Positions 20,088 through 29,978 of a stretch of 64,000 nt of DNA are shown in pieces. The notes below the pieces were generated by a model. The model saw only the letters and a list, made by a program, of their open reading frames with translations. It did not search any database and was not told the DNA's origin. Each line of letters begins with the position of its first letter. The first letter of the stretch is position 1. The DNA lies in IMG/VR virus record IMGVR_UViG_3300044859_001080, positions 1 to 64,000 of that record; one strand, given 5' to 3'. Source of the stretch: a virus. The position numbers were made by a program, and so were the translations under genes.

Positions 20088-23053
20088 TGCCAAAAATAAT
20101 TATAACAGATTCACCTGGTAGTGGGGTTGGAGTTTTTGATAATATTGTTGGACTTCAAGTTACTGAAGGAGGGGGGTTAACGCTTGGAACTTTTGAGTTT
20201 AGGTCATCCATAACAGATGATGCCCCTATTACTTTATATGTTAATTCATTTAGTAATCCAATAACTCTTGAATCTTTAAGTATTGATAATAATAGTAGTT
20301 TTAGGGAATTAGTTTCAAAGGAATTAAATGTTTACCCCAACTATGATTTGACCCAAGTTATGGGGTTTACCTTATATGGATCATTGGCAAAAAGATTTTC
20401 AGTATCTATAACAAAAATAATAAATTATTATCCAGCATCAATTGATATAAATTTATATGATATTAATTTTAGTACAGGATATACAGCAACAAATATTTTA
20501 TATGACCAAGTTTTAAATGAAACTGAATTTGATATAAATATTGAAAAAATATATAACCCATTTGGAATTGATTTTTCTAAAAATGCTGAAACTAATATAA
20601 AATCTAGGGAAATTGCTATTTCAGAATATAGAAATTTATCAAAATTTTATTTGGATTATGATTTGCAATTAAATGGGGTAAATTATCCCTTGTTAAATTT
20701 GGATAAATCAAATAATCTTAATACTGGGGTGTTAAAGATTATTGTTGAAGGTAATCCATTTTCTGGGGGTTCTCAATCAGTTGATTCTTATATCATCAAG
20801 CCAAATGATTATTTGTATAATTTGGTATTAAAAACTGATTTTGATGAGATTGAGCAATATATGCTAAATACCATATCCATACCAAAATATACTATGACTT
20901 TACAAGTCCCAGAAGAAAATATCAATGGGGAATTTTTGGTATATAATAGGGATATTACATTTCCATTAGATGGTATTTGGAATATTGACATTTCAAGTTC
21001 AAGTTTCACCAATTATATAAATGAATTACAAGAAATTGCAGAATACTTTGATAGTGTTAGGACAAATTTAATTTCAAGATTTTTGGTTTCAGACTCTTTG
21101 AAAGAATTTGATACATTTGACAGAAGGGTTGAAAGTGTTTTACAGATATATGGTAGAAGTTTTGATGAAGTTAAGAAGTTTATTGATTCTCTTGCTTTTA
21201 TGAATTCTGTTAATTATACCCCAAAAAATGATATACCATCACAATTATTATCAAATTTGGCAAATACATTAGGTTGGGCAGAGAATTTCCAATTTATAAC
21301 GGATCAGACTTTAGTTGAATCTTTATTTGGAAATAATAGTGATTTTAAATTTCCAGCATATAATCGTTCACAAACTCCATTAGAATTAAACTATTCTTTT
21401 TATAGAAATTTGGTTATAAATTCATTTTACCTTTTCAAATCCAAGGGGACAAGAAAATCCATTGAGTTTATTCTTAAATTATTTGGCATACCAGATGCAT
21501 TAATAGAATTTAATGAACATATTTATTTGGCTGACCAAAAAATAAATTTAGATAAATTTAATTCTGAATTAGTTAAAATTAATACTGGGTCATATATTGA
21601 TAATGATCCAATTGTATTAAGTACAACATATCCACTTTCAGGTAGAACATATAGTGCATTTACAGCAAATACCAGAATTGTAAATACCACTAAAGTTAAT
21701 TACCCCCTTGATGTGACAACAGGTTATCCACAGATAAAAGAAACAGATGATTTTTTCTTTCAGATGGGGGCAGGTTGGTATCAATTAACTCCTGAACATA
21801 GAAGTTTACAAGTTAATACCAGAAGGCAAGTTGGGACTGAAATAACTTATGGGGTTGAATTTGAGAAATTAACGTATGGTGAAAAATATTTGGATAGGTT
21901 AAGGAAATTTCCATACATTGATGAGGGGTTTAGTTTGGAGAAAGTTATTGATAATAAAAAATCTTGGAATAGTTCTAATTTATTATTAAGAAATTCATCT
22001 GATGGGGATTATAATGCTTATTATACTTTACCAGATGAGAGATTATTGTTAAATGTAAAAAATGTTAGTTTATTTTTAAATCCAGCACAAGGATTGCTTT
22101 ATGATATATGGGTTCAATCAAGAGAAAAGGATTACCCAATTCCGCAATCTGGATTAACATATCCTTATCCTACAACTGGGGGAACAGATTCAACCATAAT
22201 TAATCCACAACCAAAATCAAAATCATTTTTTGAATTTGCTCAAACTTTTGCAAATGATATGATTAATGTTAGGAATAGGTTATACATCACAGATGGTAAA
22301 ACCGGGGGATATCCAGTATTACAATCCATATTTTGGAAATATATTGAAGCAAAGATAACTAATAATATTGATACCAATCAATATACTTATGATAAATTAA
22401 TTGAATATGTGAATGGGATTAACCCAAATTGGATTAATCTTGTTGAACAAATGATTCCAGCAACAACATTATGGATGGGGGGTGTTAAATATGAGAATTC
22501 ACCATTTCATAGACAAAAATATGCATATAAAAGATTTAGTATAACTGGAGGAACATCACCACAAGTGATAACAACAGGCAATGGTGTTGTGGTATTTGGT
22601 TTAACATCAATTGCAGATGGAGACGAGTATATCACTTCACCAATATTTAAAGATATATGCGATAAAAATAATATTAATCTTCTAGTTTATCCATCAAAAT
22701 CATTTAATGATATTTTGGGTGATAGTATTTCAGAGGCAAAACTTGATTTTAGTGATACATGTTCTAGTGATAATGTATTGACAACTTGGTATGTTGAAAT
22801 AATATTAAATAATACAATAGTATCCAAAGTTGAGTTTTATAATGGTTTGGGTAGTGATGATGTTCCTACTAGTTCTGCTTGGAATTCAGCAGTTTTAACA
22901 GGATTAGAAGGGGTGACCAAATATGATATAAATTATTCTTTACCAAACAATAACAATGTTACTTTTGTTGATTTTGCTTGCAACAATGAAAATACATATG
23001 ATAGTACATTGGTGATAAACGTTGGTATTGATATAACTTTAATTTGCGAATAA
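20087..23053 (+). CDS. Large tail protein with gpI-like segment
   Basis: This 988-residue protein has a central region (about 330-500) with helices EYFDSVRTNLISRFLVSD, FIDSLAFMNSVNYTPKND and YLFKSKGTRKSIEFILKLFG. The last segment resembles the core of P2 gpI-like tail proteins, which fix fibres to the baseplate edge. The N-terminal 300 residues and C-terminal 450 are beta-rich and unassigned; the end carries Ig-like strands before CE. By position it may be the baseplate platform on which the downstream adhesins sit. The gpI comparison is from pattern memory and is moderate. Confidence 0.62.
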   Translation: MPKIIITDSPGSGVGVFDNIVGLQVTEGGGLTLGTFEFRSSITDDAPITLYVNSFSNPITLESLSIDNNSSFRELVSKELNVYPNYDLTQVMGFTLYGSLAKRFSVSITKIINYYPASIDINLYDINFSTGYTATNILYDQVLNETEFDINIEKIYNPFGIDFSKNAETNIKSREIAISEYRNLSKFYLDYDLQLNGVNYPLLNLDKSNNLNTGVLKIIVEGNPFSGGSQSVDSYIIKPNDYLYNLVLKTDFDEIEQYMLNTISIPKYTMTLQVPEENINGEFLVYNRDITFPLDGIWNIDISSSSFTNYINELQEIAEYFDSVRTNLISRFLVSDSLKEFDTFDRRVESVLQIYGRSFDEVKKFIDSLAFMNSVNYTPKNDIPSQLLSNLANTLGWAENFQFITDQTLVESLFGNNSDFKFPAYNRSQTPLELNYSFYRNLVINSFYLFKSKGTRKSIEFILKLFGIPDALIEFNEHIYLADQKINLDKFNSELVKINTGSYIDNDPIVLSTTYPLSGRTYSAFTANTRIVNTTKVNYPLDVTTGYPQIKETDDFFFQMGAGWYQLTPEHRSLQVNTRRQVGTEITYGVEFEKLTYGEKYLDRLRKFPYIDEGFSLEKVIDNKKSWNSSNLLLRNSSDGDYNAYYTLPDERLLLNVKNVSLFLNPAQGLLYDIWVQSREKDYPIPQSGLTYPYPTTGGTDSTIINPQPKSKSFFEFAQTFANDMINVRNRLYITDGKTGGYPVLQSIFWKYIEAKITNNIDTNQYTYDKLIEYVNGINPNWINLVEQMIPATTLWMGGVKYENSPFHRQKYAYKRFSITGGTSPQVITTGNGVVVFGLTSIADGDEYITSPIFKDICDKNNINLLVYPSKSFNDILGDSISEAKLDFSDTCSSDNVLTTWYVEIILNNTIVSKVEFYNGLGSDDVPTSSAWNSAVLTGLEGVTKYDINYSLPNNNNVTFVDFACNNENTYDSTLVINVGIDITLICE

Positions 23054-25242
23054 TGGCAGCATTTGATTATTTTTTGAGTTTAACAGGCGACTGCACTAAT
23101 ACAAATTCTGGTGCAATACTTCTTGAATTAAGTGGAGGAACGCCACCTTATAGTATTGAATTTATTAATCCATATATTGATAGTACCCCTTATATAACAA
23201 TAACTGAACCAGTATTAATTACAAGTTTATCAGCAACAACTTATGGGGTTAGAGTGAATGATTCAACTGCTCCAGATAATTTAGAATTTTATTTAAATAT
23301 TCCAATATCTAGTGGAGTTTGTACCTCAATATTGTCAACAATCAATTCAACATGTGGGGATTCAAATGGTTCAGTAACTGGAACAACAACATCTCTATTT
23401 TCAACAACAGATTGTTATTTATATACTAGTGGAAATACCTTAATATCAAACAATATTTTTAATTCGGAGGAAATTATTTTTGAAAATTTAAGTGCAGACA
23501 CTTATTATATTTATGTTGAAGATATTGGGGGTTGTACAGCAAAAACAGAAAATTTTATAATAAAAAATTCCACATCATTTGATTATGGTTATTTTATTGT
23601 TAAAAATTCACCTTGCTTTACTGGATCAACAGGTGCAATATACATAACAGGTCAAACAAATCCTGGGCCTTATAGTTATTTTTGGAACAATGGAGCAACT
23701 GGGAATACAATCACAAATTTACCCACAGATTCTTATTCTGTTAGTGTTACAGATGGTCAAGGCTGTGTTAACACCAAAATAATTATAGTTGAAGAGGCAG
23801 AATCTATGGGATTATTACAGATAATTCCCACACAACCATCATGCTTTACTGCAACAGGTTCTTTAGACGTTACCATTAGTGGAGGTACTGCGCCATATTA
23901 TTTTTCAGCAAGTACAGGATTTTATGATATAACATATAGTAATAACATTGTGATTACTGGATTAACATCTGGTACTTATGACATAAGGGTTATAGATGGT
24001 GCATTATGTTCACTTGATATTACAACAAGTTTAGTTAGTGAAAATTCTGTTTCAAGCGTTGAATTTATTGGAACAAATTCATTATGTGGCTCATCTAATG
24101 GGATTATATCAATTAATATATTGGGGGGAACTGGACCATATACTTATGGGTTAATTCAACCAAGTGGGGATACAATAACAAATACCACAACTTCAACAAA
24201 TTATTTATTTACCAATTTAGGAACTGGTACATATACAGTTTATATGCAAGATTCTTCAGGTTGTTACTATGATGAAGAAGTGACAATTATTGCTGAAGAT
24301 AAATTTGAATTAAATTATTCATTAACTGGGACAACTTGTAATTCAAACAATGGTACTCTTTTTGCATATATTACAACAGGGGGCACACCCCCATACGATT
24401 TTTATTTGGATGATGTAAATAGCATTTTAGATACAAATTTAACAGGATATACTTTTACAAATTTAAGAGATGGGAATAAGACTTTAAGAGTTATTGATTC
24501 AACTGGTTGTGAGCAGATAAAAGTATTAACAATACCCACAAGTAATTATTTGGATTTTTCATTATATCCAACATCATGTGTGAATGGTAATGATGGTACA
24601 ATAACAGCTTTGATAACTGATGGGTTGCCACCTTTTACATACACTTGGTCAAGTAATGTATCTGGTAATCCACAATCAATATCAGCAACTGGGTTAACTA
24701 GTGGTGATTATTCATTAACAATTGTGGATAATAATGGTTGTTCATTAACCAGAGATGTAAGTATAAGTTGTTTTAGTACAGTAAAGTCGTATCAAACATA
24801 CATTGTTGATTCAAAAGTATTTGGGATAAATTCAATAAATAAATTTGGATTATTAGATTTCTTGAATGAGGGCTTTAGTGATTTGGTGAATATGGAGTTT
24901 AGTGGATCAACCACTATAATCGATCCAAAATGTAATTTAAACTCAGCAATCTTCACAACAGAATATACGTTAGAACCAAGTGGTATCACAAGTGGAAATA
25001 CATTCTACACAGGATATACAAGAACAGATGTTCCAACAGATTCGGTTTATGCAGAATCCATAGTTGATTTGTTGGCTGGTAATACCCTAAAAGGATTACT
25101 TGGAATCCCAGGAATACAGAGTGTGTCTTATGACTTAATAACAAATACAATAAACATCATAGCAGAACCAGGAGATAGTATAACCTCACAAGTATTAACC
25201 ATAAAATTGAAAATAGATTATGATATATCTTGTAAATTATGA
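23053..25242 (+). CDS. SprB-repeat adhesin-like virion protein
   Basis: This 729-residue protein starts at ATG 23053, overlapping the previous stop by one base. It carries about six to seven copies of an approximately 75-90-residue module with the SprB-repeat pattern: C followed by SNGSV or NDGTI, then GGTPPY or GGTGPYTY, then a YTV/VTDxxGC ending. SprB repeats occur in the gliding-motility adhesin SprB and other flavobacterial surface proteins. The regular cysteines (two per module) suggest disulfides outside the cell. The last 150 residues differ and probably form an assembly domain. No signal peptide, so it is likely virion-borne rather than secreted. Confidence 0.78.
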   Translation: MAAFDYFLSLTGDCTNTNSGAILLELSGGTPPYSIEFINPYIDSTPYITITEPVLITSLSATTYGVRVNDSTAPDNLEFYLNIPISSGVCTSILSTINSTCGDSNGSVTGTTTSLFSTTDCYLYTSGNTLISNNIFNSEEIIFENLSADTYYIYVEDIGGCTAKTENFIIKNSTSFDYGYFIVKNSPCFTGSTGAIYITGQTNPGPYSYFWNNGATGNTITNLPTDSYSVSVTDGQGCVNTKIIIVEEAESMGLLQIIPTQPSCFTATGSLDVTISGGTAPYYFSASTGFYDITYSNNIVITGLTSGTYDIRVIDGALCSLDITTSLVSENSVSSVEFIGTNSLCGSSNGIISINILGGTGPYTYGLIQPSGDTITNTTTSTNYLFTNLGTGTYTVYMQDSSGCYYDEEVTIIAEDKFELNYSLTGTTCNSNNGTLFAYITTGGTPPYDFYLDDVNSILDTNLTGYTFTNLRDGNKTLRVIDSTGCEQIKVLTIPTSNYLDFSLYPTSCVNGNDGTITALITDGLPPFTYTWSSNVSGNPQSISATGLTSGDYSLTIVDNNGCSLTRDVSISCFSTVKSYQTYIVDSKVFGINSINKFGLLDFLNEGFSDLVNMEFSGSTTIIDPKCNLNSAIFTTEYTLEPSGITSGNTFYTGYTRTDVPTDSVYAESIVDLLAGNTLKGLLGIPGIQSVSYDLITNTINIIAEPGDSITSQVLTIKLKIDYDISCKL

Positions 25243-25790
25243 CAAACATTATTATTTCAAGTATAAGTGGGGCAACTCCTTTAAATATATATGTATCTGA
25301 TGCATTTGGGGGGAATGAAAACTATCTGGGTCAAGTAACAACATTACCTTTGGTGGTTGATATAACATATGAATTACCTATTATATTTAATTCAGCTCCC
25401 CAAGTTACCATTATTATTGAGGATAGTGAAGGATGCAGAACAACAAAGAAATTAAATTGTTATATTAATTGTGATATTGTTTATAGTATAACTGATATTA
25501 CATCAATTACTCCAACTCCAACTCCAACCCCATCTTCAACTCCAGGGTATATTCCAATTGCCTCATCAAATAATAAAATAACATTAACATCTATAATAGG
25601 AACTCCACCATTTGGTATTTATATATCAGACATAAATAGGAATTATGAAACTTATATTACAACAATAACAAATACTGGAATATTACCACTTACCATTGAT
25701 GTCCCCAATAGATTTTCTGGGTCAAATCAAGTTATTGTTACCATAAAAGATATAAATTCTTGTAGTTATTTTAAAATAATAGATTGTTAA
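25239..25790 (+). CDS. Two-module adhesin-like protein with Pro/Thr linker
   Basis: This 183-residue protein overlaps the previous stop as ATGA. Two related domains (about 1-85 and 105-183), each with the pattern I-x-G-x-PP/TP-x-x-IYxSD and a C-terminal ITIxDxxxC, are joined by a short [12 protein letters not shown] linker. The same domain occurs once in the 75-residue product at 44227, so it is a mobile building block of this phage. Beta-rich and probably extracellular-type, without a signal peptide. Confidence 0.65.
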   Translation: MTNIIISSISGATPLNIYVSDAFGGNENYLGQVTTLPLVVDITYELPIIFNSAPQVTIIIEDSEGCRTTKKLNCYINCDIVYSITDITSITPTPTPTPSSTPGYIPIASSNNKITLTSIIGTPPFGIYISDINRNYETYITTITNTGILPLTIDVPNRFSGSNQVIVTIKDINSCSYFKIIDC

Positions 25791-27236
25791 ATGGCAACAT
25801 ATAAATTAATTGTAGTAAATATTGATCCAATATGTGAGAATAGCATAGAGAATGAGATAACAGGGGTTACTGCTTGTTCAAGGTATTTCTTACAATTAAA
25901 TCCCTCATCTCACTCAAAAGGTCCATTTAATTTTTATATTGATACAATTGATAGTGAGCCAATATATAGCAATATAACAAGAGAGCAATTTTTGGCTGGA
26001 ATAACTCTTGAGATTTTATGCACAACCCCAACTCCAACACCATCTATAACACCAACCCCAAGTATAACACCATCTATAACACAGACGCCAACAAAGACGC
26101 CAACACAGACGCCAACACCATCTGTAACATCAACAAACACTCCAACACCAACAAATACCCCAACAAAGACAAATACTCCAACACCAACCATAACTCCAAC
26201 AGTTACCCCAACAACACCGGAAGAGTATGAGGCTTATTTATTTATTGAGCCAGTTAGTATGAATGTGGAGTTCAATTCTTGGATGTCATCTGGTGGTAGT
26301 TTATTTAGGGGATTTTCAAATGGTATTGCTCCATCAATAAGTGCAGCAACATTTAATGACCAGATTAATAGGTATATATCCTTTTCAGGTTGGGGAGCAA
26401 ATGCACCACAAGTAAGAACAACAAAGATACGCCAAAATAGTGGTGGATTTGATGAATATGGTAATTTAATTCAAGCTTATTTATTCAAGACGCATGAAGT
26501 TCCAGCATATTTGACAACAGGTTATTCTTGGTATACTTGGGTTATACCAAATATGGACACAAATAGAAATCTTGTTAGCAACATTGGGGTTAATGAATAT
26601 GGGGATTCAACATCATTAGTCCCGGTTAATACAAATTTATTATATGCAGAATTAACGGTAATATATAGTGGCTTCACAATTCCACAAAATTATTATCATA
26701 TATATACAACATTTAGCAATACAAATTTCAGATTAAATAATGATAACAAAATATATTTTAAGGGAAATTCCTTAATACCAGATTTAAATGGTTGCAATTG
26801 TTTTGATGTTTATTTGGATCCGTCAACCCCATCAGTATTATCTTGTTATGATGTTTGTAGGGAGGTTGCAAATACCAGAATATGTGGAAAAACAACAACA
26901 TTTAATGGTGCAAATGGTCAGAAATATTATATTGATTTTCAATCATGTATAAACAATGACGATAGCAGTTGGAATGGGGCAAAGAATTTTAGCATAAACG
27001 GATATTGCTATTCAACTGATTCAGTTGGGGTTATTACTGGTTCAACAATATGCCCATCACCAACTCCAACACCAACAAATACATTAACACCAACACCAAC
27101 TATAACTATGACTCAAACTAAAACCCCTACCCCAACAAGGACAATTACTCCTACTAACACAAAGACGCCAACAAATACAGCAACTCCTACACCAACAAAC
27201 ACATTAACTCCAACACCAACTCCTACACCAATTTAA
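25791..27236 (+). CDS. Adhesin-like protein with two Pro/Thr-rich tracts
   Basis: This 481-residue protein starts immediately after the previous stop (TAA-ATG). It has a short N-terminal domain (1-80), a TPTPS/TPTKTPTQ tract (about 80-143), a globular domain (about 145-420) rich in Tyr, Asn and Ser with several cysteines (CNCFDVY, SCYDVC), and a C-terminal tract of TPTPT repeats ending at the stop. A free Pro/Thr tail is unusual and could be an extended, modifiable filament. No signal peptide is visible. A 93-nt gap with a promoter-like element follows. Confidence 0.65.
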   Translation: MATYKLIVVNIDPICENSIENEITGVTACSRYFLQLNPSSHSKGPFNFYIDTIDSEPIYSNITREQFLAGITLEILCTTPTPTPSITPTPSITPSITQTPTKTPTQTPTPSVTSTNTPTPTNTPTKTNTPTPTITPTVTPTTPEEYEAYLFIEPVSMNVEFNSWMSSGGSLFRGFSNGIAPSISAATFNDQINRYISFSGWGANAPQVRTTKIRQNSGGFDEYGNLIQAYLFKTHEVPAYLTTGYSWYTWVIPNMDTNRNLVSNIGVNEYGDSTSLVPVNTNLLYAELTVIYSGFTIPQNYYHIYTTFSNTNFRLNNDNKIYFKGNSLIPDLNGCNCFDVYLDPSTPSVLSCYDVCREVANTRICGKTTTFNGANGQKYYIDFQSCINNDDSSWNGAKNFSINGYCYSTDSVGVITGSTICPSPTPTPTNTLTPTPTITMTQTKTPTPTRTITPTNTKTPTNTATPTPTNTLTPTPTPTPI

Positions 27237-27302
27237 TTTCAACACCAACAAATAGAATAACATTTACAACCATTTAAGTTATGGTTAAAATGTAATTTTA
27301 TA

Positions 27303-27310
27303 TATTTATA
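27303..27310 (+). promoter_or_regulatory. TATTTATA element upstream of fibre gene
   Basis: TATTTATA ends 19 nt before the ATG at 27330, in a 93-nt AT-rich gap with no other clear signal. It is one of the best-placed copies. Confidence 0.55.
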
Positions 27311-27329
27311 AAAAATAATAAATTAGTTA

Positions 27330-29837
27330 ATGAGTTTTAATTATAAAAATCCTAAATCATCAGTTGTACTATCTGGGCCAAATTCAGTTAGGACAGATTC
27401 AAATACCGGAAGCAATTTTAGTTCATTCCAAGTTGGTGGTTTTTACGAGGTTTTTAAATTAAGTGATTTAAATTTTAACATACCAAGTGGTGCAACAGGG
27501 ACAATATTATATTCAGGAAATACCATTCCCATTGATTTTAGTTATAATGCACCAAACAATTTTCCAAATGTAGTCAATTTATATTCAGATGGGATTTCTT
27601 CTGGAAGGAGAAAACTTGGTATGATTGCTTATGTTTATGAGAATAATAAGACATATCAATACCAAATACCAAACTATGAAACATTATTTAATAATGCTAT
27701 AAATGTTGGTTCTGTTGTAAATATTGATTTTGGTTATCAGATATATGATAATACAGATGAAGGTAAATTATTGTTAAATGCTTGGACAGGGTCAACCATT
27801 GAAGGCATAAGTGGAGTAACAAGAGGGGATGCAAGATGGGTTGAGTTCAATCCAGAGATTTATATCACAGGTGGAACATATAGTTCAGGAGATACCACAT
27901 TATATTTATATGATAGTTCAGGGAATACAATACCAATATCAGGGTTTAGCATTAGTATTAGTGGGGGAACAACGGGGACATCTGGAACAAGTGGTACATC
28001 TGGTGGTTTAGCAGGAACATCTGGAACAAGTGGCTCATCTGGTGATCCATTAACTGAATTAGAAATAACAGGAGTTCAGAATAATTCTAATAGAACATTT
28101 ACAATATCTGAATCTGTTGATATAAGTAATCATTTATTTTTTTATAATGGGCAATTGCAACAATATGGTGTAGATTATACCATATTATCAGGCACAACTT
28201 TAGTAATTGATAATGCTAATCCGCCACCAACACCAAATTGTATATTAAAGATATATGGTAGTGTTGTTATTGGTTTTAATGGAACATCTGGAACATCTGG
28301 AACAAGTGGTTCAAGTGGTTCATCTGGAACAAGTGGTTCATCTGGTAATCCATTAACTGAATTAGAAATAACAGGAGTTCAGAATAATTCTAATAGAACA
28401 TTTACAATATCTGAATCTGTTGATATAGGTAATCATTTATTTTTTTATAATGGGCAATTGCAACAATATGATGTAGATTATACCATATTGTCAGGTACAA
28501 CTTTAGTAATCAATAATGCTAATCCACCACCAACACCAAATTGTATATTAAAGATATATGGTGGTGTTGTTATTGGTGTTAATGGTACATCAGGTACAAG
28601 TGGGAGTAATGGAACATCTGGAACAAGTGGTTCATCTGGCAGTTCAGGAACATCAGGCACAGAGGGAACAAGTGGTTCATCTGGAAGCAGCGGAACATCA
28701 GGTATAGATGGGACAAGTGGTTCATCTGGAAGCAGCGGAACATCAGGTATAGATGGAACATCAGGCACGTCAGGAACAAGTGGTACGTCAGGTAGTAGTG
28801 GGTTACAAGGTATAAGTGCAGGTCAAGTTTATTATTTCAATGAAAGCCAAAATTCAGATGTTAATGGGTATAAAGCCCTATCAATTACTCCACTTGACAC
28901 ACCACAACAAAGTGTTGTTATATTAGTTCCAGGTAATTCAACAGGGACATTAGTTTCAGATTATATAACGCCTGAATTAGGTTTTTCTGTAATACCAGGT
29001 GGGACACAAAAATTTCATTTACATTTCTTAAAAACAAATCAAAATGATTTGATGGATGTTTATGTTGAGATACAATTGGCTAATTTTAGTGGACAAACAA
29101 TTGGACCAATAATAACATCAAATGTTAGTCTTATAAATTGGTTAGATGGGTCAACACCAGTTGAGGCAAATGTTGATATAACTTTACCAACAACAACAAT
29201 CAATCCAACTAATAGGATGATTGTTAGAATATATCTTAATAATCAACAAGGTTCATCAAAAAATGTTACATATTATACAGAAGGGAATAGTAATTATTCA
29301 TTTGTTTTAACATCTACTGGTGCAATAGGAGGAACAAGTGGTATTTCAGGTTCTAGTGGCTCATCAGGGACAAGTGGTTCATCTGGGAGTAGCGGTACAT
29401 CTGGAACAAGTGGTTCATCTGGAACAAGTGTAGCACTTTATTTACTTGAAGCATATGCAGACGTTGTTTATACTTTACCAGGTAGTTTTACTAATGATAC
29501 TTGTAGATATAGTATTGTGAATAATAGTGTAAATGTATCAAGTGCATGGTTTAATACTTCAACTTATACCTTTACACCACTAAAAGCAGGTTATTGGGAA
29601 ATTGCGGCTAGTTATGATGTCTATAGAAATGGAGAAGCTAATATGGGAATACAAAAAAATGGCAGTACTATAGGAATAGCGGGTTCAATATCTTCAATAA
29701 TACAACAAGTAAGAAAAATTTTATATCTAAATGGCTCAACTGACTATGTAAATATTATTAATAATGGTTCTAATGCAAATGCAAGAACACAAGAAGTAAC
29801 TAGGTCTTGGTTTCAAGCAATATGGTTAGGAGAATAA
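27330..29837 (+). CDS. Collagen-like (GTSG) tail fibre with C1q-like head
   Basis: This 835-residue protein has a 210-residue N-terminal domain, then short GTSGTSGSSG shafts separating globular modules. A module with the core NRTFTISESVDI occurs twice, about 95% alike by eye, and a diverged copy is in the next fibre gene. A beta domain (about 490-665) and another GTSG shaft follow. The final 130 residues look like a C1q/TNF-type jelly roll (YTFTPLKAGYWEIAASY, IQKNGSTIG, ending SWFQAIWLGE). The architecture of shaft plus trimeric head fits a receptor-binding fibre. GTSG is not a true Gly-x-y collagen triplet, so the shaft fold is uncertain. Confidence 0.75.
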   Translation: MSFNYKNPKSSVVLSGPNSVRTDSNTGSNFSSFQVGGFYEVFKLSDLNFNIPSGATGTILYSGNTIPIDFSYNAPNNFPNVVNLYSDGISSGRRKLGMIAYVYENNKTYQYQIPNYETLFNNAINVGSVVNIDFGYQIYDNTDEGKLLLNAWTGSTIEGISGVTRGDARWVEFNPEIYITGGTYSSGDTTLYLYDSSGNTIPISGFSISISGGTTGTSGTSGTSGGLAGTSGTSGSSGDPLTELEITGVQNNSNRTFTISESVDISNHLFFYNGQLQQYGVDYTILSGTTLVIDNANPPPTPNCILKIYGSVVIGFNGTSGTSGTSGSSGSSGTSGSSGNPLTELEITGVQNNSNRTFTISESVDIGNHLFFYNGQLQQYDVDYTILSGTTLVINNANPPPTPNCILKIYGGVVIGVNGTSGTSGSNGTSGTSGSSGSSGTSGTEGTSGSSGSSGTSGIDGTSGSSGSSGTSGIDGTSGTSGTSGTSGSSGLQGISAGQVYYFNESQNSDVNGYKALSITPLDTPQQSVVILVPGNSTGTLVSDYITPELGFSVIPGGTQKFHLHFLKTNQNDLMDVYVEIQLANFSGQTIGPIITSNVSLINWLDGSTPVEANVDITLPTTTINPTNRMIVRIYLNNQQGSSKNVTYYTEGNSNYSFVLTSTGAIGGTSGISGSSGSSGTSGSSGSSGTSGTSGSSGTSVALYLLEAYADVVYTLPGSFTNDTCRYSIVNNSVNVSSAWFNTSTYTFTPLKAGYWEIAASYDVYRNGEANMGIQKNGSTIGIAGSISSIIQQVRKILYLNGSTDYVNIINNGSNANARTQEVTRSWFQAIWLGE
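28041..28586 (+). repeat. 303-bp direct duplication encoding a fibre module
   Basis: Two nearly identical copies, about 28041-28283 and 28344-28586, have a 303-bp period, so the frame is kept. They differ at only a few bases (for example GATATAAGT versus GATATAGGT). They encode the module with core NRTFTISESVDI. The low divergence indicates a recent in-frame duplication or gene conversion. Confidence 0.85.
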
Positions 29838-29949
29838 TATTTAAAGATATAGAATACTATTTTTTATAAAGTAAGTGTTTTAGTATATATGTTTTTTTTA
29901 TAAAGTATATAATAATTTTATATTTTAGGTTTTTTTTAAAACCTTAAAG

Positions 29950-29957
29950 TATTTATG
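29950..29957 (+). promoter_or_regulatory. TATTTATG element upstream of the long fibre gene
   Basis: TATTTATG (7 of 8) ends 21 nt before the ATG. The surrounding gap 29838-29978 (141 nt) is very AT-rich and also holds a weak hairpin (AGGTTTT at 29927-29933 with AAAACCT at 29938-29944) that could end the previous transcript. No gene is seen in this gap. Confidence 0.4.
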
Positions 29958-29978
29958 TATAAGTAAAAAAATAATAAT

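Noticed and set aside
29921-29948. Hairpin before the giant fibre as a strong terminator
   Set aside because: The stem is short and AT-rich with a mismatch and no T-run downstream, so it is only mentioned with the gap.
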